Positions 1 to 8,353 are shown, counted from the first letter of the stretch. The stretch: DNA of 64,000 nt from UBA947 sp031550975 (GCA_031550975.1 JAVBOC010000001.1:62001-126000), one strand, 5' to 3'. The notes: generated from the sequence alone by a model not told the origin. Translations and numbers: made by a program.

Positions 1-1
1 T

Positions 2-460
2 ATGAACACCAACGTCATTGAGGCCGCAAGCACAGCAGAGGCTGCAAAACTTCTGCAAGGATATAACCTTACTTATGCTTCTATCGGCAGCCCGAAAACT
101 GCTGAAACCTTTATGTTAAATATTTTAAAAGAGAATATTAACGATGACAAAACAAACCGCACAAGATTTGCGCTCATTGGTGATTTTGAGACTAAAATAA
201 CAGGGCATGACAGATCTTCATTGGCGTTTGCTGTTGAAAACAAACCTGGTGCGCTGCTGCATGTGCTTGAGGTATTCTTAAAAAACAAAATTAACCTTTC
301 ATATATAATTTCGCGTCCTGCGCAGAGCAGTTCAAGCGGTTACATATTCTTTGTAAACTTCGACGGGCATATTAAAGACGCGCATATCTTGCAGGCAATT
401 AATGAAGTTAAATCAAAAACGACTTATATGAGATTCTTGGGTTCATATAGCAAAGTGTGA
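2..460 (+). CDS. pheA: Prephenate dehydratase, C-terminal part (cut by window edge)
   Basis: Last 152 residues of prephenate dehydratase, which converts prephenate to phenylpyruvate in phenylalanine synthesis. The first part matches the end of the catalytic domain, including the conserved N-x-TRF segment (NRTRF, about residue 52) that contributes to the active site. Residues about 75-150 form an ACT domain with the ENKPGALLHVL and SRPAQSSS-YIFFV patterns used for allosteric phenylalanine binding. The protein ends in LGSYSKV, like other family members. The true start lies left of the window, so the first ATG here is internal. The catalytic N-terminus and any fused chorismate mutase domain cannot be judged. 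Confidence 0.9.
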   Translation: MNTNVIEAASTAEAAKLLQGYNLTYASIGSPKTAETFMLNILKENINDDKTNRTRFALIGDFETKITGHDRSSLAFAVENKPGALLHVLEVFLKNKINLSYIISRPAQSSSSGYIFFVNFDGHIKDAHILQAINEVKSKTTYMRFLGSYSKV

Positions 461-493
461 GTGCATCAAGAAATGTCTAGGCGTTTTCATTGA

Positions 494-523
494 TTTACAA
501 AACCCCGGCTGATATGTTAAAAT
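494..523 (+). promoter_or_regulatory. Sigma-70-type promoter for the tail-like gene pair
   Basis: TTTACA (494-499) and TAAAAT (518-523) are separated by 18 bp, about 50 bp before the start at 573. This suggests the two tail-like genes have their own transcript rather than reading through from pheA. Confidence 0.5.
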
Positions 524-572
524 AGGGTGATACGCCCCAATTGATTTGTTGAATTTGTCAGAAAGGCAAATT

Positions 573-1115
573 ATGACTGATTCAATTATTCCTCATACTC
601 TGGTGCCGGGAACAAAAGCCAGCGCAGCCAAAGTCAATGAGAATTTTGCTGCGATCACAGATGCTCTGGCTGAGGTGAATACCGCATTAAACCTAAAAAT
701 AAATGAACAAATAGATGCTCTCGATAGAAAAAAACTCGATAACAGTGCGTTTGAAGAAAGCGCAACAACAATTATGTCAACTGATTTGAGTAATCTTACA
801 GAGGAGGGGCAAGCCGTGCTCTCGAAGACATATAAACACATTATGCCTGATTTTCTGGGGAAAGTTACTATGATACCAGGCACCTTTACCCCTTCAACTA
901 ATGGCTGGTTGCTTATTGTAAAGAACCATAACGTTGATGGTAACTACTACAACGTTACTGATACATACACCGGAACTACCATAATGTGGTGGAACGGTAA
1001 AATGGGCTATAACCATGGGCAAAGTGTCAGAGAACTGCTTGAGGCCGGAAGACCTTATACTATAATCGGTTCCGGTATATCATTGAGCTTTTACCCTTGC
1101 AAAGGAGGCGTATAA
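573..1115 (+). CDS. Phage tail-fibre-like protein (orphan)
   Basis: A 180-residue protein. ATG 573 is chosen because AGAAAGG lies 6 nt upstream; an in-frame TTG at 546 has no ribosome site. The N-terminus (PHTLVPGTKASAAKVNENF) resembles the start of small tail-fibre or baseplate attachment proteins in which a short conserved head is followed by a helical section (about residues 25-75) and a beta-rich, Gly/Asn/Tyr-rich end. The stop overlaps the start of the next gene (TAATG), so the pair is translationally coupled. No other virion genes are next to it. It may be a leftover of a prophage or a domesticated adhesin. The function is inferred from general resemblance only. Confidence 0.45.
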   Translation: MTDSIIPHTLVPGTKASAAKVNENFAAITDALAEVNTALNLKINEQIDALDRKKLDNSAFEESATTIMSTDLSNLTEEGQAVLSKTYKHIMPDFLGKVTMIPGTFTPSTNGWLLIVKNHNVDGNYYNVTDTYTGTTIMWWNGKMGYNHGQSVRELLEAGRPYTIIGSGISLSFYPCKGGV

Positions 1116-1504
1116 TGTATTACACTTTTCAAAACGAAACTTTATTAGTATCTGATAGAGCAGAAAACCTGGCCTCTTACGGCGAAGTAATTGAGTTTGC
1201 GGGCGCTACAGAAGATGAATTCTGTCAAAACCAAGACAGATTTGAGGTTGTAGATGGCGCACTTGTTGATATTTCAGAGACGGAAAAATACAAAAAAGCA
1301 CAAGAGGAAGTTGCTGCGAAGCGTCGAACTTCTGAAATTGCGGCTGAAATGGATAAGCTTGACGCTAAATCTGTCAGATGTATCCGTGCAATAAACAGCG
1401 GAGCTTTATCCGAAGGTGAACTCGTTCGGGAAAAAACCCTGCTTGCTGAGATTGAAACAAAAATCTGCGAACTCAGAACTGAATTAAATGCTATTAACAA
1501 CTAA
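1115..1504 (+). CDS. Small coiled-coil partner of the tail-like protein
   Basis: A 129-residue protein starting at ATG 1115, which overlaps the previous stop by one base and has AAAGGAGG upstream. The first 60 residues hold a small domain ending FEVVDGALVDIS, a pattern common in accessory proteins encoded directly after tail-fibre genes. Residues about 60-127 are strongly charged and helical, probably a coiled coil. By position it could be a tail-fibre assembly helper or a second subunit. No catalytic motif is visible. A strong terminator follows at 1647-1673. Confidence 0.4.
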   Translation: MYYTFQNETLLVSDRAENLASYGEVIEFAGATEDEFCQNQDRFEVVDGALVDISETEKYKKAQEEVAAKRRTSEIAAEMDKLDAKSVRCIRAINSGALSEGELVREKTLLAEIETKICELRTELNAINN

Positions 1505-1513
1505 ATATCAAAC

Positions 1514-1634
1514 GTCATGTTGAGCACTCTGCCGAACAAAACAATTAGGTATCGTTTTGCGAGAGGGAAGAAACATCTCAAGGTTTTGCCCCATTATTAT
1601 AAATGTTGAGATTCTTCGCAAAGCTCAGAATGAC
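1514..1634. repeat. Dispersed palindromic repeat R1
   Basis: Begins GTCATGTTGAG, passes through GAAACATCTCAA, and ends TTGAGATTCTTCGC-x-CAGAATGAC, so the two ends are imperfect inverted repeats. Related copies lie at 16943-17006, 22062-22189, 26214-26337 and 45487-45570. The central part (CTCTGCCGAACAAAAC) is also found in the opposite sense near 13344-13368. Confidence 0.8.
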
Positions 1635-1646
1635 AATATATTTTTT

Positions 1647-1673
1647 AAAGAGGTCTGTCAGGCCTCTTTTTTT
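1647..1673 (+). terminator. Rho-independent terminator
   Basis: AAAGAGGTC pairs with GGCCTCTTT around the loop TGTCA, followed by a run of seven T. It closes the tail-like gene pair before tyrS. Confidence 0.85.
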
Positions 1674-1749
1674 CATGTATAATTGTTTTATATTGTGAAT
1701 AGTGAGTCGTGAGTAGTGAATTGACCGACAAAAACTGAAAAGGATATAT

Positions 1750-3009
1750 ATGGCTGATATTAGAAAAGAATTTATAGAACAGGCAAAAATGCTGGCTCGC
1801 AGCGCGGAAGTTTTACCGGGCGGGGGCGAGCATGGGGTTGAAGAATTGGCGGCAAAATTGCAGCATTCTCACGATACCGGAGTACCTTTGCGGGTTAAAC
1901 TTGGGATGGATCCGACGCGTCCTGACTTGCACCTTGGGCATACTGTTGTAATGCGAAAGCTTCGCAAGTTCCAAGAGCTTGGGCATAAATTAGTTTTAAT
2001 TGTAGGTGGTGCGACTGCGATGGTGGGCGACCCTTCAGGTAAGTCTGAAACCCGTCCGAGCCTGACAAAAGAACAGGTTGACGAGAACGCACGCAGCTAT
2101 TTTGAACAGATGGGCAAAGTGCTTGATATTTCAGGTGCAGAGGTTGTAAATAACGCTGACTGGTTGCACAAGTTGAATTTTATGGAACTGTTGCAATTAG
2201 CGGGAAAAATCACTGTGGCGCAAATGATGACACGAGATGATTTTGCAAAAAGATACGCGGAAGGCAAACCAATTTCTGTCCACGAATTTTTCTATCCGCT
2301 AATGCAGGCCTATGATTCTGTTGTCATTGATTCTGATATTGAGTTTGGCGGAACAGACCAAAGATTTAACACGCTTTTAGGTCGTGATATTCAGGCAGCT
2401 TACGGTAAAAAATATCCGCAAATAGTTATGCTCTTGCCTCTGATTGAAGGTACTGACGGCGCGGTTAAGATGTCAAAAACCTATCCTGAACACTGTATTT
2501 CCCTGACTGATGATGCGAAAAACATGTTCGGCAAATTGATGAGTATTCCTGATACTTTGATTTTGAAATACTACGAGTTGCTCACAGATATTTCTGACGC
2601 TGATTTAAAAACGCTTGACGCACAATTGAAAGATGCCAGCGTTAATCCGCGTGATATCAAATTGAAACTTGCGTTCACAATCACGGCTGAATACCACGGA
2701 CAAGCCGGCGCACAATCAGGACAGGATGAATTTATCAACGTTGTTTCAAACAAAGGTTTGCCCGAAGATATCCCGGAAGTTATCGGTTCAAACGGCAAAA
2801 ATATCCTTGATTTGCTTGTGGAATCAGATTTTGTTGCAAGTAAAGGCGAGGCAAAACGTTTAATCCAGGGCGGCGGAGTGAAATTGTTGGCTCAAGACGG
2901 TGCGCTCGTTGAAAAAATTGCCGATATGGGTTATGTCATAAACCTGACAGATGATGTAATCTTGCAAGCAGGCAAACGCAAATACGCTAAATTAGTAGCT
3001 AGGAACTAG
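1750..3009 (+). CDS. tyrS: Tyrosyl-tRNA synthetase
   Basis: A 419-residue class I aminoacyl-tRNA synthetase charging tRNA-Tyr. The Rossmann catalytic domain carries HLGH (about residue 61), a HIGH-type motif, and KMSKT (about residue 240), a KMSKS-type loop. The tyrosine-site segment GGTDQRFN is present. The C-terminal roughly 65 residues (FVASKGEAKRLIQGGGVKL) form an S4 RNA-binding domain. ATG 1750 has AAGGATATAT upstream. The last codons and the stop fall within a TAGGGACTAG-type repeat (about 2995-3028), so the final residues ARN may derive from the repeat. Confidence 0.96.
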   Translation: MADIRKEFIEQAKMLARSAEVLPGGGEHGVEELAAKLQHSHDTGVPLRVKLGMDPTRPDLHLGHTVVMRKLRKFQELGHKLVLIVGGATAMVGDPSGKSETRPSLTKEQVDENARSYFEQMGKVLDISGAEVVNNADWLHKLNFMELLQLAGKITVAQMMTRDDFAKRYAEGKPISVHEFFYPLMQAYDSVVIDSDIEFGGTDQRFNTLLGRDIQAAYGKKYPQIVMLLPLIEGTDGAVKMSKTYPEHCISLTDDAKNMFGKLMSIPDTLILKYYELLTDISDADLKTLDAQLKDASVNPRDIKLKLAFTITAEYHGQAGAQSGQDEFINVVSNKGLPEDIPEVIGSNGKNILDLLVESDFVASKGEAKRLIQGGGVKLLAQDGALVEKIADMGYVINLTDDVILQAGKRKYAKLVARN

Positions 3010-3028
3010 GGACTACTGACTAGGGAAT
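2995..3028. repeat. TAGGGACTAG-type repeat (R5) at the tyrS stop
   Basis: Several near copies of CTAGGGACTA overlap the tyrS stop and run up to the cysE ribosome site. Related stretches occur at 10275-10320, 18392-18424, 39784-39815, 54171-54198 and 59533-59600. Confidence 0.7.
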
Positions 3029-3033
3029 AAAAG

Positions 3034-3654
3034 ATGCCAATAATTGACACATTAAAAAATGACATAGACGTGATTTTCACAAAAGACCCGGCAGCATCAA
3101 ACATTGTCGAGGTCATTTTGTGCTATCCGGGTTTGCACGCACTTTGGGCTTATCGCGTTGCGCATAAACTCCACAAGTGGGGGGTGCCGCTCATTCCGCG
3201 TTTACTCTCGACTTGTGCCAGAGCAATTACCGGGATTGAAATCCATCCGGGCGCACAGATTGGGAAACGCTTTTTTATCGACCATGGTCAAGGAGTTGTG
3301 ATTGGCGAAACCACAATCATCGGCGACGAGGTTTTAATCTATCAGCAGGTTACACTCGGCGGCACGGGGAAAGAACACGGCAAACGCCATCCGACTTTAG
3401 AAGAAGGTGTAATTGTGGGCGCAGGTGCAAAAGTTTTAGGAAATATCACAATCGGCAGACACGCCAAGGTTGGTGCGGGTTCGGTTGTAATTGATAATGT
3501 TCCTGAAAACTCGACTGTTGTGGGAATCCCAGGAACGGTTGTAGGGCAAGAGTTGTCAGAAGAATATTGCGATTTGATGCACAACAGAATCCCAAACCCT
3601 GTTAAGTGCGAAATCGAAAAAATATGGGATGAGTTGGAAAAATTAAAACGGTGA
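3034..3654 (+). CDS. cysE: Serine O-acetyltransferase
   Basis: A 206-residue enzyme transferring acetyl from acetyl-CoA to L-serine, the first step of cysteine synthesis. It has the short N-terminal helical domain followed by a left-handed beta-helix of hexapeptide repeats (IHPGAQIGKRFFIDHGQGVVIGETT onwards, broken here by the active-site His of DHGQG near residue 83). TLGGTGKEHGKRHP and GAGAKVLGNI are family signatures. The length fits the short, EpsC-like form. It lies 24 bp after tyrS. No cysteine synthase gene is next to it. Confidence 0.94.
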   Translation: MPIIDTLKNDIDVIFTKDPAASNIVEVILCYPGLHALWAYRVAHKLHKWGVPLIPRLLSTCARAITGIEIHPGAQIGKRFFIDHGQGVVIGETTIIGDEVLIYQQVTLGGTGKEHGKRHPTLEEGVIVGAGAKVLGNITIGRHAKVGAGSVVIDNVPENSTVVGIPGTVVGQELSEEYCDLMHNRIPNPVKCEIEKIWDELEKLKR

Positions 3655-3740
3655 ATAGTGAATCGTGAATAGGCCAACAAAAATAAATATTGATGCGAAG
3701 CATATGAAGAACTATTCACAACTCACTATTTACTATTCAC
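3651..3740. repeat. GTGAATAGTG palindromic repeat (R4)
   Basis: GTGAATAGTGAATCGTGAATAG at the left is mirrored by CTATTCACAACTCACTATTT and TACTATTCAC at the right, a large imperfect palindrome between cysE and the dehydrogenase. Other copies lie at 37279-37381 and 44758-44862, with half a copy at 1697-1724. Confidence 0.8.
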
Positions 3741-3757
3741 TCAAAAGAAAGGAAAAA

Positions 3758-4723
3758 ATGAAGGCTGTTGTATTTGATAAAGAATTGAAATTGGAAAAAG
3801 ATTATAAAAAACCGATACCGGCACCGGGCGAAGCGCTCGTTAGAGTGAGTATCGCAGGGATTTGTAACACTGATTACGAATTGACAAAAGGCTATATGGG
3901 TTACACAGGAATCCTCGGTCACGAAGTTGTTGGCGTAATTGAAGAAGTCAACGGTGCAGATAAATCCTTAGTCGGCAAACGAGTCGTGCCGGAGATAAGC
4001 TATGGATGCAAATCACCGGATTGCCCATGGTGTGCTGAAAAAATGTATCGCCATTGTCCTGATAGACACACTCTTGGCATTTGGAGAAAAGACGGCTGTA
4101 TGGCAGAATATTTCACCATGCCGACAGAAGTTTTGTTTGAAGTGCCTGATAGTGTGAGCGATGAGCAGGCGGTTTTTGTCGAACCTCTTGCCGCGGCGTT
4201 AGAGATTACCGAACAATTACATATTAAACCTTTCCAAAAAGTTGTGATTTTGGGTGACGGCAAATTGGGTTTAATTATCGCGTTAGCGCTTAATGCTTCA
4301 AATATTGACGTAACACTTGTGGGCAAACACCAGAATAAACTTGATATTGCGGCAAAACAAGGCGTGCAAACAAAATTGTTAAACGATATTGAAATCAAAA
4401 AAGAGTGGGATGTTGTGGTTGAAGCAACGGGTTCAATCTCAGGATTTGAAATGGCATTGTCGCTTACTAAACCTCGCGGAGTTTTGGTTTTAAAAAGTAC
4501 GGTTGCGGGCGAAAAACCCCTTAACCTTGCGCCTGTTGTGATTGATGAGATTACGATTTTAGGCTCACGCTGCGGACAATTCCCGGCGGCATTACGACTT
4601 TTAGAGAGCGGAAAAATTGATTTTTCACCACTGATTTCGGCGACTTACGAAGTGGACCAAGCGCTTGAAGCATTCGAAAAAAACAAAGCAAAAGATACAT
4701 TAAAGGTGCTGTTGAAGTTCTAA
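3758..4723 (+). CDS. Zinc-dependent alcohol dehydrogenase family protein (MDR)
   Basis: A 321-residue medium-chain dehydrogenase/reductase. ATG 3758 has AAAGAAAGGA upstream; the longer open frame runs back into a repeat. Catalytic zinc ligands are suggested by Cys36 (GICNTDYE), His55 and Glu56 (GHEVVG) and the Glu of FVEPLAA. Structural zinc cysteines are Cys84, Cys89, Cys92 and Cys100. A nucleotide-binding fold follows with GDGKLGL. The sequence suits the sorbitol/threonine dehydrogenase branch, but the substrate cannot be read from it. It is slightly shorter than typical members (about 340 residues) and has no operon partner that would hint at a pathway. Confidence 0.85.
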   Translation: MKAVVFDKELKLEKDYKKPIPAPGEALVRVSIAGICNTDYELTKGYMGYTGILGHEVVGVIEEVNGADKSLVGKRVVPEISYGCKSPDCPWCAEKMYRHCPDRHTLGIWRKDGCMAEYFTMPTEVLFEVPDSVSDEQAVFVEPLAAALEITEQLHIKPFQKVVILGDGKLGLIIALALNASNIDVTLVGKHQNKLDIAAKQGVQTKLLNDIEIKKEWDVVVEATGSISGFEMALSLTKPRGVLVLKSTVAGEKPLNLAPVVIDEITILGSRCGQFPAALRLLESGKIDFSPLISATYEVDQALEAFEKNKAKDTLKVLLKF

Positions 4724-4758
4724 AGCGTTACAAATACGTAATAAAAACATCTAATCAC

Positions 4759-4785
4759 TTGATTGTCTGGTTTTTTTGTTATAGT
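4759..4785 (+). promoter_or_regulatory. Extended -10 promoter for rplI operon
   Basis: TTGATT (4759-4764) and TG-T-TATAGT (4777-4785) with a 15-bp spacer. The TG extension compensates for the short spacing. It lies about 45 bp before the rplI start. Confidence 0.6.
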
Positions 4786-4828
4786 ATTGCGCTACGCGCT
4801 GAAATATAAATTTAAAGGAGAATTTACA

Positions 4829-5338
4829 ATGCAAGTTATATTAAGAAAAGATGTCCAAAACTTAGGCGAAGCGGGGGACATGGTTAACGTAAAAGACGGT
4901 TACGCAAGAAACTTCTTGTTGCCGCAAAATTTTGCTGAAGCTGCTACAAGCGGCGCGATCAAAAACCGTGAGCAAAATATTAACAGAATCAAAGCAAAAC
5001 AAGAAAAATTGCACGCTGCAGCGATTGAAAACGCTGAAAAAATCAACAAAATTGGTACTCTTGAATTATCTGCAAAAGCAGGTGAGTCAGGCAAATTGTT
5101 CGGTACAATCACTACCAAAAAACTTGCTGAAGAAATTCAAGCAAAATCAGGTATTGAAGTTGACAGAAAAAATATTTCAATCAACGCTCCAATCAACAAA
5201 GTTGGCGAATACACATTGCTTATCAAATTAACTTCAAAAGTTAAAACTGAATTGCCTGTTGCTATTACAGCATCAGAAGTTCTTAAAGAGTCTGTTGTAG
5301 AAGAAGTTGAAGAAGAAATTTCTGAAACAGAGGAATAA
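4829..5338 (+). CDS. rplI: Large ribosomal subunit protein bL9
   Basis: A 169-residue protein of the 50S subunit. ATG 4829 is preceded by AAAGGAG and matches the family start MQVILRKDVQNLG. The N-terminal RNA-binding domain contains the conserved VNVKDGYARNFLLP, followed by a long helical linker and a C-terminal domain (GKLFGTITTKKLAEEI). An acidic tail of about 15 residues (EEVEEEISETEE) extends past the usual end. Its stop overlaps the next start (TAATG), so it leads a four-gene operon with a MetE-like protein, a CooC-like ATPase and folD. Confidence 0.95.
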   Translation: MQVILRKDVQNLGEAGDMVNVKDGYARNFLLPQNFAEAATSGAIKNREQNINRIKAKQEKLHAAAIENAEKINKIGTLELSAKAGESGKLFGTITTKKLAEEIQAKSGIEVDRKNISINAPINKVGEYTLLIKLTSKVKTELPVAITASEVLKESVVEEVEEEISETEE

Positions 5339-6369
5339 TGAAGCTGGAATGTTTAGCGACCGGGTCGCTTCCGCACAAAGACGCTAAACAGGCACTTGTG
5401 CTGGTTAAAGAGAATTTCTCAATTCCTTTCTGGCCGCAGCTCACAAGATTAAACAGAAACGAAGACATGATTGTCCAATTTACGGAGAATATGCCTTCGT
5501 TTTTTCGTAACGAAGAAAAATGCTGGCTGGACGCCGAATGCGAAGACTTTTTTAATGAAGTGGAAACTTTCTTTGAAGATTTTGAAGCAAAAAATGTGCT
5601 AAATTACGGGATAACTAAAGATTTTTCGGTGATTTTTGATTCGTTCTTGGAGCTTATTAAAGAAACAAAGCCGGCTTATGCTAAAGGTCAAATCGTCGGG
5701 CCTTTCACTCTTGCGACCACACTTGTGGACAAGAGCGGCAAATGTGCGATTTATGACGAGACCTTAAAAGAAGTTATTGTAAAAACGCTTTCTCTAAAAG
5801 CTTTGTGGCAGATTGAAAAAATTAAAGAGGCGAATCCCGACACAACTCCGATAATTTTTCTTGATGAGCCTTCAATAACGCAGATGGGAACGTCGGCATT
5901 TATAACGATTCCGCCGCAGGATGTGACTCAAATGCTAAGAGAGATTTCGGATACTATTAAATCAGCGGGTGCTATAAGCGCTGTGCATTGTTGCGGCAAA
6001 TGCGATTGGTCGGTTGTTTTGAGTTGCGGCGCGGACATTATTAACCTTGATGCGTATACTTATGCGCAAAACTTGAGCCTTTTTTATAAAGATGTTGAAA
6101 AATTTCTCCAAAACGGCGGGAAAATTGCTTGGGGTGTGGTTCCGACGCTCGACAAAACTGCTATAGCGCAGGCGGATTTACCTCAAATGATTAACGTTTT
6201 TGAACAAGCTGTTAACTATTTGACCCAAAAAGGAATTGATGAGAAAATTATTATAGAAAATTCGCTTGTGTCGACTTCCTGCGGTGCGGGCGGTCTGAGC
6301 GAAGAATTAGCGCAAAAGGCACTTTTGTTGACAAGAGAGTTATCCGAGGCACTAAAGGAGAGATATTGA
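5338..6369 (+). CDS. UROD/MetE-like barrel protein, probable corrinoid or folate methyltransferase family
   Basis: A 343-residue protein with the TIM-barrel pattern of the uroporphyrinogen decarboxylase / cobalamin-independent methionine synthase superfamily: start LATGSLPHKD, VGPFTLAT near residue 120, FLDEPSI near residue 177, HCCGKCDW near residue 219, and ENSLVSTSCGAG near residue 305. The His-Cys-x-Cys pattern and the late Cys are placed like the zinc-thiolate ligands of MetE-type methyltransferases. The start overlaps the rplI stop, and the next gene encodes a CooC-like ATPase, then folD, which suggests one-carbon chemistry. The substrate is unknown. Confidence 0.65.
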   Translation: MKLECLATGSLPHKDAKQALVLVKENFSIPFWPQLTRLNRNEDMIVQFTENMPSFFRNEEKCWLDAECEDFFNEVETFFEDFEAKNVLNYGITKDFSVIFDSFLELIKETKPAYAKGQIVGPFTLATTLVDKSGKCAIYDETLKEVIVKTLSLKALWQIEKIKEANPDTTPIIFLDEPSITQMGTSAFITIPPQDVTQMLREISDTIKSAGAISAVHCCGKCDWSVVLSCGADIINLDAYTYAQNLSLFYKDVEKFLQNGGKIAWGVVPTLDKTAIAQADLPQMINVFEQAVNYLTQKGIDEKIIIENSLVSTSCGAGGLSEELAQKALLLTRELSEALKERY

Positions 6370-7139
6370 CTGTTAAACTAGCAATTACTGGCAAAAGCGG
6401 AAGCGGTAAAACGACGATTACAAAAGCATTCTTGGGGATTTTTAAGGAGTATTTTCCTGAAAAATCTATCCTGTTATTCGATAATGACTTAGGAAGTGAA
6501 CTCGGGCACACCTTCGGACACGATATCAGAAATACGATTTACGGTATCCGCAGCGGGAAGCACGAATACAAAACCGGTATCCCCGAAGATATGTCAAAAC
6601 AGGAGTTTGTTGAATGGGCTATGGAAGAAATTGTCGTTAATGTTGAAGAAAATGTCGATATCATAGTCTCATGGCTTATTGGCTCAAAAGACTGCCGCTG
6701 CCCGATTACAGGACAAATCAACGATGCGATTTTGAAACTGATTGACAGATATGACATAGTAATTTTCGACTGCGAGTTTGATTTAAAATACTTAAACCAG
6801 CTTGTAGATACAGATATCGACGCGACTTTAATTGTCGCAAATCCGACTGATGAATCGGCACATCTTGCAAGACGTATTGAAGAATTCAGTTCAAAATACG
6901 CTGCAGGCGGTCAAATAGGCGTTGTAATTAACGGAGTGGAAAATCAGGATTTGACGTCTGTTTATGAACTTTTGCGCCGGCATGATTTGGATATTTTGGG
7001 TATAATTCCTTGCGATACGGAACTCAAGGCAAAACCTATGGAGTGGGATTCTGAACTCATCCGAGAATCAATAAAACAGTTTTACATCAGGCTAAACCTG
7101 CCTCAAGTAAGGGAAACAAACAATGGCAATAATTCTTGA
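6366..7139 (+). CDS. CooC-like P-loop ATPase
   Basis: A 257-residue MinD/ParA-type ATPase. It starts at TTG 6366, four bases inside the previous gene, with AAAGGAGAG upstream. GKSGSGKTT near residue 10 is the Walker A loop, IVIFDCEFD the Walker B region, and SKDCRCPITG near residue 115 has the Cys-x-Cys used by CooC-type proteins to bind a metal at the dimer interface. CooC family members insert nickel into carbon monoxide dehydrogenase or activate corrinoid proteins. No such dehydrogenase is in this window, so the client may be the adjacent MetE-like protein or be encoded elsewhere. The family is fairly sure, the role is inferred. Confidence 0.7.
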   Translation: MTVKLAITGKSGSGKTTITKAFLGIFKEYFPEKSILLFDNDLGSELGHTFGHDIRNTIYGIRSGKHEYKTGIPEDMSKQEFVEWAMEEIVVNVEENVDIIVSWLIGSKDCRCPITGQINDAILKLIDRYDIVIFDCEFDLKYLNQLVDTDIDATLIVANPTDESAHLARRIEEFSSKYAAGGQIGVVINGVENQDLTSVYELLRRHDLDILGIIPCDTELKAKPMEWDSELIRESIKQFYIRLNLPQVRETNNGNNS

Positions 7140-7965
7140 CGGTAAAAAATTAAACGAAAAAATCTTGTCCGGCTTGCGAGAAAGAGTTAAAAGCTTACCG
7201 CAAAAACCTACGCTTGTGGTGATTTTGGTTGGCAATAATCCGTCGAGCGAGATTTATGTGAACAACAAGAAAAAGACCGCGCAGAGTCTCGGGATTAATT
7301 CGATTGTCCTAAATTATCCGACTGATGTGAGTGAAAAAGAGATTATAAATAAGATTGAAGAATTAAACAAAGACCCTGAAGTCAGTGCGATTTTGGTTCA
7401 AATGCCGCTGCCAAAACATATTAACAAGCACAATGTTATTAACGCGATTTGTCCCAAAAAAGACGTTGACGGCTTCACCCCGGAAAACTTTGGCCGCCTG
7501 TTTTCTGACCAAAAACCTTACGTGTACCCTTGCACGCCAAAAGGGATTTTGCTGCTCTTGGATGAGTACGGTATTGAAATTGAGGGCAAACATGTTGCAA
7601 TTATCGGGCGTTCACTAATTGTCGGAAAGCCGCTTGTGCAAATGATGCTTAACCGAAACGCAACGGTTTCAGTGTGTCACAGCCGCACCGAAAATCTCGC
7701 CCAAATAACAAAAACTGCAGATATTGTTGTTTCTGCAGTGGGTAAAAAAATTGTAGGGGAAAAATTATTAAAATCGGGGTGTGTTGTTGTTGATGTGGGT
7801 ATTTTTAAAGACGAGTCCGGTAAAACTACCGGTGATGTTGATTTTGAAAATGTTTCAAAAGTTGCATCATATATTTCGTCCGTACCAGGCGGTGTGGGGC
7901 CGATGACTATCGCCGCACTTATGCTTAATACTGTTGAACTTGCCGAGCTATTAGCTGCCGATTAA
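7123..7965 (+). CDS. folD: Bifunctional methylenetetrahydrofolate dehydrogenase/cyclohydrolase
   Basis: A 280-residue enzyme interconverting methylene-, methenyl- and formyl-tetrahydrofolate with NADP. The catalytic Lys lies in SSEIYVNNKKKTAQSLG (about residue 50). VQMPLPKHI and PKKDVDGF are family signatures, the nucleotide fold has IGRSLIVGKP, and the end carries PGGVGPMTIAALM. It overlaps the CooC-like gene by 17 bp, which puts it in the same transcript as rplI and the MetE-like gene. It converges with, and overlaps by 15 bp, the small minus-strand gene that follows. Confidence 0.96.
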   Translation: MAIILDGKKLNEKILSGLRERVKSLPQKPTLVVILVGNNPSSEIYVNNKKKTAQSLGINSIVLNYPTDVSEKEIINKIEELNKDPEVSAILVQMPLPKHINKHNVINAICPKKDVDGFTPENFGRLFSDQKPYVYPCTPKGILLLLDEYGIEIEGKHVAIIGRSLIVGKPLVQMMLNRNATVSVCHSRTENLAQITKTADIVVSAVGKKIVGEKLLKSGCVVVDVGIFKDESGKTTGDVDFENVSKVASYISSVPGGVGPMTIAALMLNTVELAELLAAD

Positions 7966-8265
7966 GTTCAAGCCGTTGCCGTTTTTAATGTTGTTATTAA
8001 CGAGTGTTTTCAATGCGTTAATTTCAGCATCCAGCAGTGTCAACTGAGAATCTAAACTATCTTTTTGAGTATCAAGAATCTCAGACTCTTTCTTGAGCAT
8101 AAGATAGTATGGATCTTCATCCGGTTCGTCGTTTACAGACTCAATCTCAGCCATTTCTTTTGTTTTCATGTTGTAACGGCCTAAAAGCAGTGTCATTTCG
8201 AACTGAAGTTGACTCTTTTTTAAGTTGAACAGACTTTTCTGCGCATCAATTGCTAAAAATGTCAT
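7951..8265 (-). CDS. Small helical protein related to the ends of the 556-residue axial-type protein
   Basis: A 104-residue protein, nearly all helical, starting at ATG 8265 after AAGGAGAG. The first 40 residues (MTFLAIDAQKSLFNLKKSQL) and last 40 (DSLDSQLTLLDAEINALK) resemble the two ends of the large protein at 48472-50142 (LAATQARFLGITARKS at the start, ETMDLEMKNLDMEIAAL at the end). It therefore looks like the same terminal helices with the long middle missing. Paired end-helices are typical of flagellar axial proteins, so a role in export or filament assembly is possible. No known family was recognised. Confidence 0.6.
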   Translation of the reverse strand: MTFLAIDAQKSLFNLKKSQLQFEMTLLLGRYNMKTKEMAEIESVNDEPDEDPYYLMLKKESEILDTQKDSLDSQLTLLDAEINALKTLVNNNIKNGNGLNLIGS

Positions 8266-8353
8266 CTCATCTCTCCTTGTGTTAATCGCTCTTATAAATA
8301 TAAAGTATTTCAAAGAGGGCTGATTTCAATGACAATAGAATTCGTTACATATC

